64,000 nucleotides of DNA from Nocardia asteroides (GTDB lineage: Bacteria; Actinomycetota; Actinomycetes; Mycobacteriales; Mycobacteriaceae): NCBI GenBank assembly GCA_019930625.1, contig CP082844.1, positions 4,092,001 to 4,156,000 of the forward strand. The letters run 5' to 3'. Within the stretch, counting starts at the first letter, position 1. Each line of letters opens with the position of its first letter. The notes beneath the pieces were generated by a model, which saw nothing but the letters and a program-made list of their open reading frames with translations, was not told the origin of the DNA and searched no databases. Positions 42,639 through 51,121 of the stretch are shown piece by piece. The position numbers were made by a program, and so were the translations under genes.

Positions 42639-43793
42639 CTACTCGCCGGACGAGGACCGTGCTCCTCGTAGGTCGAACACGGCCTGCGAACCGTCGGGCC
42701 CGGCGTCGGTCGGGCGCGCGGCCTCGTTCTGCGCGGCCTCGTTCTGCTTCGCTGCGTCCTCCTCGGCGCCGCTGTCTCGGCGAACCTGATTGGCGATCCA
42801 CTCCTTCACCTGCTCCATGCGCGTCGCGCGGGCGGGCCAGAACTCCTGCACCGCCGCGTTGAACTCCGCGCCCAGAATCACCGCGAAGCCCAGGAAGAAC
42901 GTGAACAGCAGGAACGCGATCGGCGTCGCCAGCGCACCGTAGGTGACGCCGGTGCGGGTCACCCAGGACAGATAGCGGCGCAGCACATCGCTGGCCGCCA
43001 TGAAGAAGACCCCCGCCACCAGTGCCCCGCCGAATAGCCGGTGCCACGGCAGTGAGGTGTGCAGCGCCAGCTTGTACAGGGTGGTGAGCCCGATGATCAG
43101 CAGCAGGCCGACGCCCGGGTAGTAGAAGAAATCCAACAGTTGCAGGCCGGTCGCGCGCCAAGGCGAGGGCAGCACCCGCCCGATCAGCGTCGGCCCCAGC
43201 GCCACCAGCGGCAGGATGAACACCGCCGCCACCAGGAACAGCACGTACAGCAACAGCGCGAAGATGCGCTGCCACACCGGGTGCCGGGCGTCTTGCTGGT
43301 CGTGGGCCTCGACGATCGCGTCGACGAAGGTGGCCATCGCCGACGATCCGGCCCACAGCGAGAGCACGAAGCCCACCGACACCACCGCGCCGCGCCCGCG
43401 CCCGAGCACGTCCCGCACCGTGGGCTCGATGAGGTCCGACACCACGCTCGCGCTGAACAGATCCTGGCTGAATGCGATGATCTTGGACTCGACGATCTGC
43501 ACCGTGTCCGGGCCGAACCATCCGCCGACATAACCGAGGCTGCCGAGAACACCGAGCAACAGCGGAGCCAACGAGAGCGTCTGCCAGAAGGCCGCGGCGG
43601 CCGACTTGGCGAAGATGGAATCGGTCCAGGCCTTCTGCGCCACCCGGACGATCAGCGTGCCGGTCCGCCTGCCCACCGCCGCTGTCCGCGCGCCCGCACG
43701 GTCGGCCCAGGACCGGGGACGCACGACGGCGACGCGGGTCGACGGTGCGTCGGTCCGCGGCGGATCGCCCCCGAGGGCACGGTGATCGGTCAT
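42639..43793 (-). CDS. YihY/virulence factor BrkB-family membrane protein
   Basis: A membrane protein of about 384 aa with six helices. Family core: KSAAAAFWQTLSLAPLLLGVLGSLGYVGG, WAGSSAMATFVDAIVEAHD, VLFLVAAVFILPLVALGP, FYYPGVGLLLIIGLTTLYKLAL, TGVTYGALATPIAFLLFTFFLGFAVILGAEFNAAVQEFW. The tail carries an Ala/Glu/Gln repeat (AAKQNEAAQNEAARPTD). ATG 43793 is chosen; a longer form from 43829 is possible. Mycobacterial Rv2707 is the positional counterpart. Function unknown; earlier RNase BN assignment of this family was withdrawn. Confidence 0.9.
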   Translation of the reverse strand: MTDHRALGGDPPRTDAPSTRVAVVRPRSWADRAGARTAAVGRRTGTLIVRVAQKAWTDSIFAKSAAAAFWQTLSLAPLLLGVLGSLGYVGGWFGPDTVQIVESKIIAFSQDLFSASVVSDLIEPTVRDVLGRGRGAVVSVGFVLSLWAGSSAMATFVDAIVEAHDQQDARHPVWQRIFALLLYVLFLVAAVFILPLVALGPTLIGRVLPSPWRATGLQLLDFFYYPGVGLLLIIGLTTLYKLALHTSLPWHRLFGGALVAGVFFMAASDVLRRYLSWVTRTGVTYGALATPIAFLLFTFFLGFAVILGAEFNAAVQEFWPARATRMEQVKEWIANQVRRDSGAEEDAAKQNEAAQNEAARPTDAGPDGSQAVFDLRGARSSSGE

Positions 43794-43961
43794 CGTGGTT
43801 ACAGCATCGCGCACTTCGGCGATCGGCATCGCGGTGCGGATGCGACGTGTCGGTGCGCACGGGATGAACTCCCAGCGTCCTGGCCGGTGGCCGTGTGACG
43901 CCCATCGCGCACACCGCGTCGGTTTGGCGACACGCCGTGCCGGGCCGCTAGGGTCGTCTGC

Positions 43962-45737
43962 GTGACTGGGTCGGGTGGCGCCGCTGTGGCGGGAGAAGCG
44001 GAGACGCCGGGCGATTCGAAAGCGGTGAGTGTCGCTGTCGGCGGCTCGCTACGCGCCTGGCAGCGACGCGCGCTGACGAAATATCTGGCCACCAAACCGC
44101 GGGACTTCCTCGCCGTGGCCACTCCCGGGGCGGGAAAGACCACCTTCGCGCTGCGCGTGGCCGCGGAACTGCTGGCCGACCGCACTGTGGATCAGGTCAC
44201 CGTGGTCGCACCCACCGAACATCTCAAGCACCAGTGGGCGCAGTCCGCCGCGCGGGCCGGGATCGCGCTCGACTCACGCTTCTCCAACTCCACCGGCGGC
44301 ACCTCGGGTGACTACCACGGTGTGGTGGTCACCTACGCACAGGTCGCGGCACATCCCTCACGTCACCGGGTGCGCACCGAAAACCGCAGGACGCTCGTCG
44401 TCCTCGACGAGATCCACCACGCGGGAGACGCCAAGAGCTGGGGCGACGCGACCGCCGAGGCGTTCGGCGACGCCACCCGCCGCCTCGCGCTGACCGGTAC
44501 CCCGTTCCGCAGTGACGACAGCCAGATTCCGTTCGTCGTCTACGAGCCCGACGAGTCGGGTTTCCCGAAGTCCCGCGCCGACCACACCTACGGCTACGCC
44601 GAGGCCCTCGCCGACGGCGTGGTGCGCCCGGTGGTCTTCCTGGCGTACTCCGGCGAGGCGCACTGGCGCGACAGCGCGGGCGAGGAATATTCCGCGCGTC
44701 TGGGTGAGCCGTTGAACGCCGAGCAGACCGCACGGGCCTGGCGCACCGCGCTGGACCCGGCGGGCGACTGGATCTCCGCCGTGCTGCGTGCCGCAGACAT
44801 CCGGCTGCGCCAGAAGCGCGCCTCCGGCATGCCCGACGCGGGCGGCCTGGTGATCGCCACCGACCAGGACCGCGCCCGCGACTACGCGGAGTTGCTGGAA
44901 CACATCTCGGGCGAGAAGCCCGCGCTGGTGCTCTCCGACGACCCGGCCTCCTCCAACCGCATCGCCGAATTCGGCAACGGCACCCAGCCCTGGATGGTCG
45001 CCGTCCGCATGGTGTCCGAGGGCGTCGACGTGCCGCGCCTGGCCGTCGGGGTGTACGCGACCAGCGCCTCCACGCCGTTGTATTTCGCACAGGCGATCGG
45101 GCGGTTCGTGCGTGCCCGCAGGCCGGGCGAGACCGCGACCGTGTTCCTGCCCTCGGTGCCGGTGCTGCTGGATCTGGCCGCGCAGCTGGAATTGCAGCGC
45201 GACCACGTCATCGGCAAGCCGCACCGGGAGAAGAACGGCCTCGACGACGAACTGCTGATCGACGCGAACAAGCAGCAGGACGAGCCGGGCGAGCAGGAGA
45301 AGTCCTTCGTCGCGCTGGCCGCCGACGCCGAGCTCGACCAGGTGATCTACGACGGGTCCTCCTTCGGCACCGCGACCTTCGCGGGCAGCGACGAGGAGGC
45401 CGACTATCTGGGCATTCCCGGGCTGCTCGACGCCGAACAGATGCGCGCGCTGTTGCGCGAGCGGCAGGCCAAACAGGTCGCCGAGCGGAGTGTGTCCGCG
45501 CCCGTCTCCGATTCCGGTCCGCAGGTCGCCAGCGCCGCGGAGCGCGTCGCCACGGCCGATCGGCTCGGTGAACTGCGGCGCGAACTCAACAGCCTGGTGG
45601 CGATGCACCACCACCGCACCGGAAAACCACACGGCGTGATCCACGGCGAGCTGCGCCGCGAATGCGGGGGCCCGCCGACGGCGCTGGCTTCCGCCGAGCA
45701 GCTCGGTGAGCGCATCGCCGCGCTGCGCCGCAAGTAG
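43962..45737 (+). CDS. Superfamily 2 DEAD/DEAH helicase
   Basis: A 591 aa helicase of the XPB/type III restriction-like group. LRAWQRRALTKYLATKPRDFLAVATPGAGKTTFALRVA holds the Q-like and Walker A motifs. VVLDEIHHAGDAKSWGDAT is motif II, LALTGTPFRSDD motif III, and PLYFAQAIGRFVRARRPGETATVFLP motif VI. The C-terminal 150 residues (LRRELNSLVAMHHHRTGKPHGVIHGELRRECGG) are particular to an actinobacterial subfamily. The start is GTG 43962. No nuclease or methylase is adjacent, so a restriction role is not supported; DNA repair is plausible. Confidence 0.88.
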   Translation: MTGSGGAAVAGEAETPGDSKAVSVAVGGSLRAWQRRALTKYLATKPRDFLAVATPGAGKTTFALRVAAELLADRTVDQVTVVAPTEHLKHQWAQSAARAGIALDSRFSNSTGGTSGDYHGVVVTYAQVAAHPSRHRVRTENRRTLVVLDEIHHAGDAKSWGDATAEAFGDATRRLALTGTPFRSDDSQIPFVVYEPDESGFPKSRADHTYGYAEALADGVVRPVVFLAYSGEAHWRDSAGEEYSARLGEPLNAEQTARAWRTALDPAGDWISAVLRAADIRLRQKRASGMPDAGGLVIATDQDRARDYAELLEHISGEKPALVLSDDPASSNRIAEFGNGTQPWMVAVRMVSEGVDVPRLAVGVYATSASTPLYFAQAIGRFVRARRPGETATVFLPSVPVLLDLAAQLELQRDHVIGKPHREKNGLDDELLIDANKQQDEPGEQEKSFVALAADAELDQVIYDGSSFGTATFAGSDEEADYLGIPGLLDAEQMRALLRERQAKQVAERSVSAPVSDSGPQVASAAERVATADRLGELRRELNSLVAMHHHRTGKPHGVIHGELRRECGGPPTALASAEQLGERIAALRRK

Positions 45738-45746
45738 CCCGGGTGA

Positions 45747-46340
45747 TCAGGCGGGCCAAACGGCCATGGCGCAATCGATGGAGGCGGTGAGTTCCGTGAG
45801 CGCCGCGCCGTCGCGTGCCTGGATGGACAGGCCGTAGAGAACCGTGGTGTAGAACGCGGCCAGCGCCGCGGTGTCGGTGCCTTCCGGTAGATCGCCCTCG
45901 GCGATGCCGCGATCGAGCCGCCGCCGGATGTCTTCGGTCGTCTCGCGGCGCTTCTCGATCAGGAAGTCGCGGATGCTCGTGTTGCGCGTGGTGTAGGTGG
46001 AACCCGCGAGCACGACCATGCAGCCGTGCGGCTTGTTCTCCTCGGTGTAGGCCGCCGCGTTGTCCCGCAGCATCGCCTCGATACTCGCCCGCGCGGTCGG
46101 CTCTTCGCGCAGCGCGCGATCGGTGTAACCGCCGTCGGTACGTCCGTAGAGCTCGACGGCCGCGCGGAACAGCGCCTCCTTGTCGCCGAACGCGGCGTAC
46201 AGGCTGGGGGAGTTGATCCCCATCGCGGCGGTCAGATCACTCATCGAGGCGCCCTCGTAGCCGTGCTCCCAGAACACCTCCATGGCGCGACGCAACGCCT
46301 CGGCTCGGTCGAAGGCCCGCGGTCGTCCCCGTTCGGCCAT
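45747..46340 (-). CDS. TetR-family regulator divergent from an SDR gene
   Basis: A 197 aa TetR regulator starting MAERGRPRAFDRAEALRRAMEVFWEHGYEGASMSDLTAAMGINSPSLYAAFGDKEALF, a classical helix-turn-helix. The C-terminal part has ENKPHGCMVVLAGSTYTTRNTSIRDFL. This type often represses a divergent oxidoreductase gene. A 10-bp inverted repeat lies in the 106-bp gap to the SDR gene. The ligand is unknown. Confidence 0.9.
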   Translation of the reverse strand: MAERGRPRAFDRAEALRRAMEVFWEHGYEGASMSDLTAAMGINSPSLYAAFGDKEALFRAAVELYGRTDGGYTDRALREEPTARASIEAMLRDNAAAYTEENKPHGCMVVLAGSTYTTRNTSIRDFLIEKRRETTEDIRRRLDRGIAEGDLPEGTDTAALAAFYTTVLYGLSIQARDGAALTELTASIDCAMAVWPA

Positions 46341-46353
46341 GGCAAAACCTTTC

Positions 46354-46428
46354 TGTGTCGATCGTTAAATATACCTCTTGACACCGGTGCTGCCGATGCG
46401 CTTGGCTATTTATGTATTGATCGACACA
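46354..46428. promoter_or_regulatory. Operator half-sites between divergent TetR and SDR genes
   Basis: TGTGTCGATC (46354-46363) is the exact reverse complement of GATCGACACA (46419-46428), with A/T-rich stretches inside each (TTAAATATA, TATTTATGTA) resembling -10 regions. Each half lies near one of the divergent genes, so a TetR dimer at each site could control both promoters. Confidence 0.65.
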
Positions 46429-46446
46429 AAATGTGGAGGAGTACCG

Positions 46447-47187
46447 ATGTCGGACCTCACGGGCAAGGTCGCGCTGGTCACCGGCGGTAGCCGCGGAATA
46501 GGGGCGGCCATCGCGCGCCGCCTCGCCGCGGCGGGGGCGGACGTGGCACTGACCTATCAGCACGCCGAGGGGCAGGCGAAGACGGTGGTCGGTGAGGTCG
46601 AGGCACTCGGACGCCGAGCCCTCGCGATCCAAGCCGACAGTGCCGACGCCACGGCGGTGCGCGCAGCGGTGGACCGCGCCGCGTCCGAACTCGGCGGGCT
46701 GGACATCCTGGTGAACAACGCGGGGATCTTTCCCTCGAAGCCGTTCGAGGAATTCACCGTCGCGGAGATCGACAACGCGCTCGGCGTGCACGCACGTGCC
46801 GCGTTCGTCGCCGCGCAGGCCGCGGTCGGATACATGACCGACGGCGGGCGGATCATCAGCATCGGCACCAACCTGACCGATCACGCCCCGTTCGCCGGTC
46901 TGTCGCTCTACAACCTCAGCAAGTCCGCTCTCAACGGGTTCACCAAGGCGCTGGCGCGCGAACTGGGCCCGCGTGCGATCACGGTGAACCTCGTGCAGCC
47001 CGGCTCCACCGACACCGATATGAACCCGCAGGACGGCGCGCACGCGCAGCAACAGCGCGACCTGACCGCGCTGGGCCGTTTCGGCGTCGCCGACGATGTC
47101 GCGGACGCGGTGGCCTATCTGGCCGGACCGTCCGGCCGCAGCGTCACCGGCGCGTTCCTCACCGTGGACAGCGGCACCAACGCCTGA
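46447..47187 (+). CDS. Short-chain dehydrogenase/reductase
   Basis: A 246 aa SDR, 3-oxoacyl-ACP-reductase-like. The motif VTGGSRGIGAAIARRL binds NAD(P), LVNNAGIF is intact, and catalysis uses the YxxxK pair in GLSLYNLSKSALNGF, unlike the SDR at 20500. VQPGSTDTDMNPQDG is the usual PG motif. GGAGGA lies 6 bases before ATG 46447. It is divergent from a TetR gene that probably controls it. The substrate is unknown. Confidence 0.92.
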   Translation: MSDLTGKVALVTGGSRGIGAAIARRLAAAGADVALTYQHAEGQAKTVVGEVEALGRRALAIQADSADATAVRAAVDRAASELGGLDILVNNAGIFPSKPFEEFTVAEIDNALGVHARAAFVAAQAAVGYMTDGGRIISIGTNLTDHAPFAGLSLYNLSKSALNGFTKALARELGPRAITVNLVQPGSTDTDMNPQDGAHAQQQRDLTALGRFGVADDVADAVAYLAGPSGRSVTGAFLTVDSGTNA

Positions 47188-47955
47188 TCACCCGGCGAAG
47201 TACCGCCCCGGCGAGACCCCCACCGCCCGCCGGAACGCCGCGACGTAAGCGCTCGGCGTCGCGTAGCCGACCCGGCCCGCGATCCGGGCGATCGGCAGCC
47301 CGGCCGCGAGCAGCGGCAGGGAAGCGGCCAGCCGGATCTGCGTGCGCCACTGGCCGAAGCCGAGGCCGGTCTCCGCCACGAACAACCGGGCCAGCGTGCG
47401 CGGGCTGGCGGCGACGTGCGCGGCGAACTCGGCGAGCGTGCGCGGATCGGCCGGATCGGCGGCGAGCGCGTCCGCCACCTGCCGCGCCCGGGGGTCGGTG
47501 GGCCGATGCGCGCCGATCGGGATCACCTCGACGGGCTCGAGGAGGTCGAACACCACCGCCTCGGCGCGCGCCCGCCGCTCCCGGGTGGTGTGGGCCGTGG
47601 TGAGCAGGTCGAACAGTTCGTGCAGGAGTCGGGTCACGCGCAACATGGTCGGCGCGCCGAAGGCGATCGGACAGCGTCCGGGATCCAGGAAGATGCCCCG
47701 CATGGCCGCGCCGTCGGAGGTGCCGGTGCGATGCGCGATGCCCGCGGGGATCCACAGTGCCCTGGTCGGCGGCAACACCCAGCGGCTGTCGCCCACTTCG
47801 ACCGCCAGGACTCCGCGGGCGGCCCAGGCGATCTGGTGTTGCGGATGTTCGTGCAACTCGAACCAGTGCCCCGCGGGAAGCACTCCGGCGCCGAACACCA
47901 TGGCGGTCGCGCCGGGCGGGACGGGGTGGATCATGGTATGGCCGTTTCGCGACAC
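47188..47955 (-). CDS. AraC-family regulator with cupin sensor
   Basis: A 255 aa regulator. The N-terminal cupin has GHWFELHEHPQHQIAWAARGVLAVEVGDSRW and LWIPAGIAHRTG; the C-terminal AraC domain has TLAEFAAHVAASPRTLARLFVAETGLGFGQWRTQIRL and IARIAGRVGYATPSAYVAAFRRAVGVSPGRYF, both helix-turn-helices. GTG 47955 is used; ATG 47934 (MIHPVPP) is possible. Its stop abuts the SDR stop within a shared TGATCA (47185-47190), so the two genes converge with no gap. Confidence 0.9.
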   Translation of the reverse strand: MSRNGHTMIHPVPPGATAMVFGAGVLPAGHWFELHEHPQHQIAWAARGVLAVEVGDSRWVLPPTRALWIPAGIAHRTGTSDGAAMRGIFLDPGRCPIAFGAPTMLRVTRLLHELFDLLTTAHTTRERRARAEAVVFDLLEPVEVIPIGAHRPTDPRARQVADALAADPADPRTLAEFAAHVAASPRTLARLFVAETGLGFGQWRTQIRLAASLPLLAAGLPIARIAGRVGYATPSAYVAAFRRAVGVSPGRYFAG

Positions 47956-48010
47956 GATATGTCACCGTAGCCTGTCGTGCCGGGTGCGATCCGTTCCTAA
48001 CGTCACAGGC

Positions 48011-48580
48011 ATGGCGATGAACACACTTCACCGATTGCTGTGCCGCTCATCGATGTGGGAACGGGCCAGCGCGACGCGCATCGTGCCGTGGGCTCTGTCC
48101 GGCATCGACCTCGGCGCAGCGGCTCTGGAGATCGGTCCTGGCTACGGCGCCAACGTATCCGCGCTGCTGGCCCGGACCTCGACCCTCACCGGTGTCGAGA
48201 TCGACCCGGCGCTGGCCGCCCGGCTGCGTGACCGGCACGGCGAGGCGATGACGGTGATCGACGGCGACGGCGCCGAGATGCCCCTGCCCGCAGAACGTTT
48301 CGACTCCGTAGTCTGCTTCACGATGTTGCACCACGTGCCGACGCCGGGCAGGCAGGACGCTTTGTTCGCCGAAGCCCTGCGGGTACTGCGCCCCGGCGGA
48401 GTGTTCGCGGGCAGCGACGGGCTCGACGGCCGGATATTCCGGCTCATACACCTGGGCGACACCTGCCTCCCCGTGCCACCGGAGACGGCCGCCGACCGGC
48501 TGCGCCGGGCCGGCTTCACCGACGTGCGGATCGACACCGGCACTTCGAGTTTCCGCTTCCGGGCTCGACGGCCGGAATGA
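48011..48580 (+). CDS. Class I SAM-dependent methyltransferase
   Basis: A 189 aa methyltransferase with ALEIGPGYGANVSALLARTSTLTGVEIDPALAARL (SAM motif I and acidic residue), IDGDGAEMPLPAERFDSVVCFTMLHHVPTPGRQDALFAEALRVLRPGGVFAGSD. The N-terminus begins MAMNTLHRLLCRSSMWERASA, as in small UbiE-like enzymes. ATG 48011 or 48017. The fold is certain; the substrate is unknown. It is divergent from the AraC gene, which may control it. Confidence 0.85.
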   Translation: MAMNTLHRLLCRSSMWERASATRIVPWALSGIDLGAAALEIGPGYGANVSALLARTSTLTGVEIDPALAARLRDRHGEAMTVIDGDGAEMPLPAERFDSVVCFTMLHHVPTPGRQDALFAEALRVLRPGGVFAGSDGLDGRIFRLIHLGDTCLPVPPETAADRLRRAGFTDVRIDTGTSSFRFRARRPE

Positions 48581-48688
48581 GTATCGCCGGGTAAGACGCT
48601 GGAACGGCGCGGTCGCACGCAGACGTAGTCGCACCGAGTTGCTCTCGGAAATCCCGCGCCGACCCCCCAGCGTTCCCCCGCCGACCGC

Positions 48689-49243
48689 TCAGCCGGGAGT
48701 CGTCGTGAAGAACCGCTGGGGGTCCAGGGCGCTGATGGGCGTCCATCGCGCCTGCGGTGCGGACTCGTCCGCATCCTGCGGCGCTGCGGCGAAATAACCC
48801 TGGATCGCCAAGGCGAGCCGGGGATTCTCGTCGATCTGCCGCGCCATCTCGTAGTAGACCGCCAGCACGTGGACGCACCGTGCCGAGCGCGCGGTGCATG
48901 AACAATCGGTTCCGGCGAGGACGGGCGCGAGCGAGACCCCGGCCGCGCCGATCGCGCGGTGCATGTCGTCGGTCAGCACTGTGGGGTCCGGCACGATCCC
49001 GGCGATGGCGGTGATCGTCGCGCGGGACAGCGCCGCCACCTCCACGTGGGTCAGCGAGGCCTGACCGCCACGGTGGATGGTGGCCCGCACCACCCGTCCC
49101 TCGACGGTGGCCCGCACGCCGTTGTTGCGGGCGATGCTGCGCGCGCGGGGCAGCAGCGGGTCCGGCCGGGTCTGGCGCAGCGGTTCGGCCAGGCGCACCC
49201 AGTCCATGCCCCACGCGGTGTAACCGAATTCGTTGTCGGCCAT
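48689..49243 (-). CDS. SWIM zinc-finger protein paired with SNF2 ATPase
   Basis: A 184 aa protein with a SWIM zinc finger, CxC...CxH, in GTDCSCTARSARCVHVLAVYY. Upstream is MADNEFGYTAWGMDWVRLAEPLRQTRPDPLLPRARSIARNN and ATVEGRVVRATIHRGGQASLT, the conserved N-terminal part of the family. Its ATG overlaps the SNF2 stop by one base (TGATG), so the two are made together, as with the HelZ-SWIM pair of mycobacteria. Probably DNA or protein binding in a remodelling complex. Residues after 150 look unordered. Confidence 0.9.
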   Translation of the reverse strand: MADNEFGYTAWGMDWVRLAEPLRQTRPDPLLPRARSIARNNGVRATVEGRVVRATIHRGGQASLTHVEVAALSRATITAIAGIVPDPTVLTDDMHRAIGAAGVSLAPVLAGTDCSCTARSARCVHVLAVYYEMARQIDENPRLALAIQGYFAAAPQDADESAPQARWTPISALDPQRFFTTTPG

Positions 49244-51000
49244 CAGTTTCCCCTCTTGCGGCGCAGGATCTCGATCAGCTGGTCGTCGTCGAGCGCGGCC
49301 AGTGCCGCGATGCCCGCCGTGTCGCCGAGGTCGCGCAGTGCCGCCTTGCGGTCGTGCATGCCCGCGATGTGCTCCTCCACGGTGGTGGTCGAGGTGAGGG
49401 TGGTGACGGTGACCGTGCGGGTCTGGCCGATCCGGTGGACCCGGTCGGAGGCCTGTGCCTCCACCGCGGGGTTCCACCAGCGGTCGAAGTGGACGACGTC
49501 GGCGGCGCGGGTCAGTGTGAGTCCGGTACCCGCCGCGCGCAGGCTCAGCACCAGGATCGGCGGTCCGTCCTCGGCTTGGAACCCGGCGACGATCTCGGCG
49601 CGTTCGGTCTGGCTCGAGCCACCGTGGAAGAACGGCGCCGCCACCCCGAACTGTTCGGCGAAATGGCGTACCAGCAGTTCACCGGTCCGGCGGTACTGGG
49701 TGAAAACGATCGTCGGACTGCCTGTTTCGAGATTGGTGGCGATGATGTCGGTGCACAGGTCGAGTTTTCCGGAGCGGCCGGCCAACTCGTCGAGTTCGCC
49801 GGTGATCAGCCCGGGATGGTTGCACACCTGTTTGAGGGCGGTCAGCGCCGCGAGCACGCGGCCGTGGCGCTCGATGCCCGCCCCGAATCCGTCGTCGACG
49901 GCTTTGTCGAGCAGTTGGTCGTAGAGCCGCTCTTGTTCGTCGGTGAGGTCACAGAGCAGGTCGCTGTGGATCTTGGCGGGCAGTGCGGCGGCGACCTGGC
50001 TCTTCTTGCGTGCCAGCACGACCGGTTCGATGGTGTCGCGCAGCCGTGCCGCGGCGGCCGCCGAACCCTCGTGGATCGGCCGCACGAAGCGCCGCCGGAA
50101 CTGCGTCCGGTACCCGAACAACCGGGGCGCCACCAGGTGCAGCAATGCCCACAATTCGTCGAGATGGTTCTCCACCGGCGTGCCGGTCAGCGCGACGGTC
50201 GCGGCCGCGTCGATCGCTCGCGCGGCTTTCGCGACTTGGGTGCGGGGATTCTTCAGGGCCTGCGCCTCGTCGAAGACGGCCGTCGCCCAGCTGAGGTGCG
50301 TCAACAGCCGCCCGTGCAGCCGCAAGGTCGGATAGCCGGTGACGACGACCGTCGCGGCATCGGCGTCGAGGTCGCCGCCGCGCCACGCGACCACGCGCAG
50401 CCCCGGCGCGAACCGGCCGATCTCGTGCGCCCAGTTGCCGACCAGCGAGGTCGGGCACACCACCAGCTGCGGGCCCGCCTCGGCGCGGTCGAGCAGGAAA
50501 CCGATGGTCTGCACGGTCTTGCCGAGACCCATCTCGTCGGCGAGCACCGCGCCGCCGTGCGCGGCCACGGTCTCACGCAGCCAGCCCACTCCGCGTGCCT
50601 GGTAGGGCCGCAGCCGTGCTTTCAGCGTCGCCCGCAGGTCCGCGGCGATCGCTTCGGTGTCGCGCAGTACATCGAGCGCGCGTTGCGCCGAGACGATCGC
50701 CGTGCCGGAGGCGTCCGGCACGGCGTGCGCGGCTACGGGCAGCTCGTCCGGGCCGGTGCCGGAGAACTCACCGGCGAGGGCGCAGCGCACCACCCGCTGC
50801 CAGGCCGCGATCGACTCGCCCGGGTTATCCACCGTCGCGGCCGCGAAGGTCTCGGGGTCCACCAAGGCGGCGTCGACGTCGGCGACGCCGAGACCGCCGT
50901 CGACGGCGACCGGGACGGCCAGCGCGAGGGTCTCCCGGTCGTCATGCCCGCGCGGGGCCGGGCCGGTGCCGTGGCCGTCCCAGCTCCAGAGCGCGAACAT
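49243..51000 (-). CDS. Compact SNF2/HepA-type helicase-like ATPase
   Basis: A 585 aa SNF2-family translocase. The core begins near residue 129: LRPYQARGVGWLRE, Walker A GGAVLADEMGLGKTVQTIGFLL, motif II TAVFDEAQALKNP, motif III ALTGTPVENHLDELWALLH, and motif VI ASDRVHRIGQTRTV. The C-terminal ATPase lobe is complete. The N-terminal domain is only about 128 aa and starts MFALWSWDGHG, whereas HelZ of M. tuberculosis has over 500 residues before its core. It overlaps the SWIM gene. A TetR-type inverted repeat lies upstream, shared with the divergent regulator. Confidence 0.92.
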   Translation of the reverse strand: MFALWSWDGHGTGPAPRGHDDRETLALAVPVAVDGGLGVADVDAALVDPETFAAATVDNPGESIAAWQRVVRCALAGEFSGTGPDELPVAAHAVPDASGTAIVSAQRALDVLRDTEAIAADLRATLKARLRPYQARGVGWLRETVAAHGGAVLADEMGLGKTVQTIGFLLDRAEAGPQLVVCPTSLVGNWAHEIGRFAPGLRVVAWRGGDLDADAATVVVTGYPTLRLHGRLLTHLSWATAVFDEAQALKNPRTQVAKAARAIDAAATVALTGTPVENHLDELWALLHLVAPRLFGYRTQFRRRFVRPIHEGSAAAAARLRDTIEPVVLARKKSQVAAALPAKIHSDLLCDLTDEQERLYDQLLDKAVDDGFGAGIERHGRVLAALTALKQVCNHPGLITGELDELAGRSGKLDLCTDIIATNLETGSPTIVFTQYRRTGELLVRHFAEQFGVAAPFFHGGSSQTERAEIVAGFQAEDGPPILVLSLRAAGTGLTLTRAADVVHFDRWWNPAVEAQASDRVHRIGQTRTVTVTTLTSTTTVEEHIAGMHDRKAALRDLGDTAGIAALAALDDDQLIEILRRKRGN

Positions 51001-51063
51001 GTGCCGATCCGGCAGGTAAGTGGCGTGTGTGCTGGGCAGGACGCACCCCCAAAATCAACGTAT

Positions 51064-51093
51064 GGTGTACGGAGTATGGTGACAACGTACACC
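51064..51093. promoter_or_regulatory. TetR-type operator between the SNF2 and TetR genes
   Basis: GGTGTACG (51064-51071) and CGTACACC (51086-51093) form a perfect 8-bp inverted repeat, extended to 10 of 11 with flanking TAT/GTA bases. GTACACC half-sites are typical for regulators with a TetR_C domain. It lies 64 bp from the SNF2 start and 29 bp from the TetR start. Confidence 0.7.
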
Positions 51094-51121
51094 GTACCGG
51101 ATTTGTTCCGAGGAGTCCGAG

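Noticed and set aside
43962..45737. Helicase as part of a restriction or defence island
   Set aside because: No nuclease, methylase, or other defence gene lies next to it, and codon use matches its neighbours.
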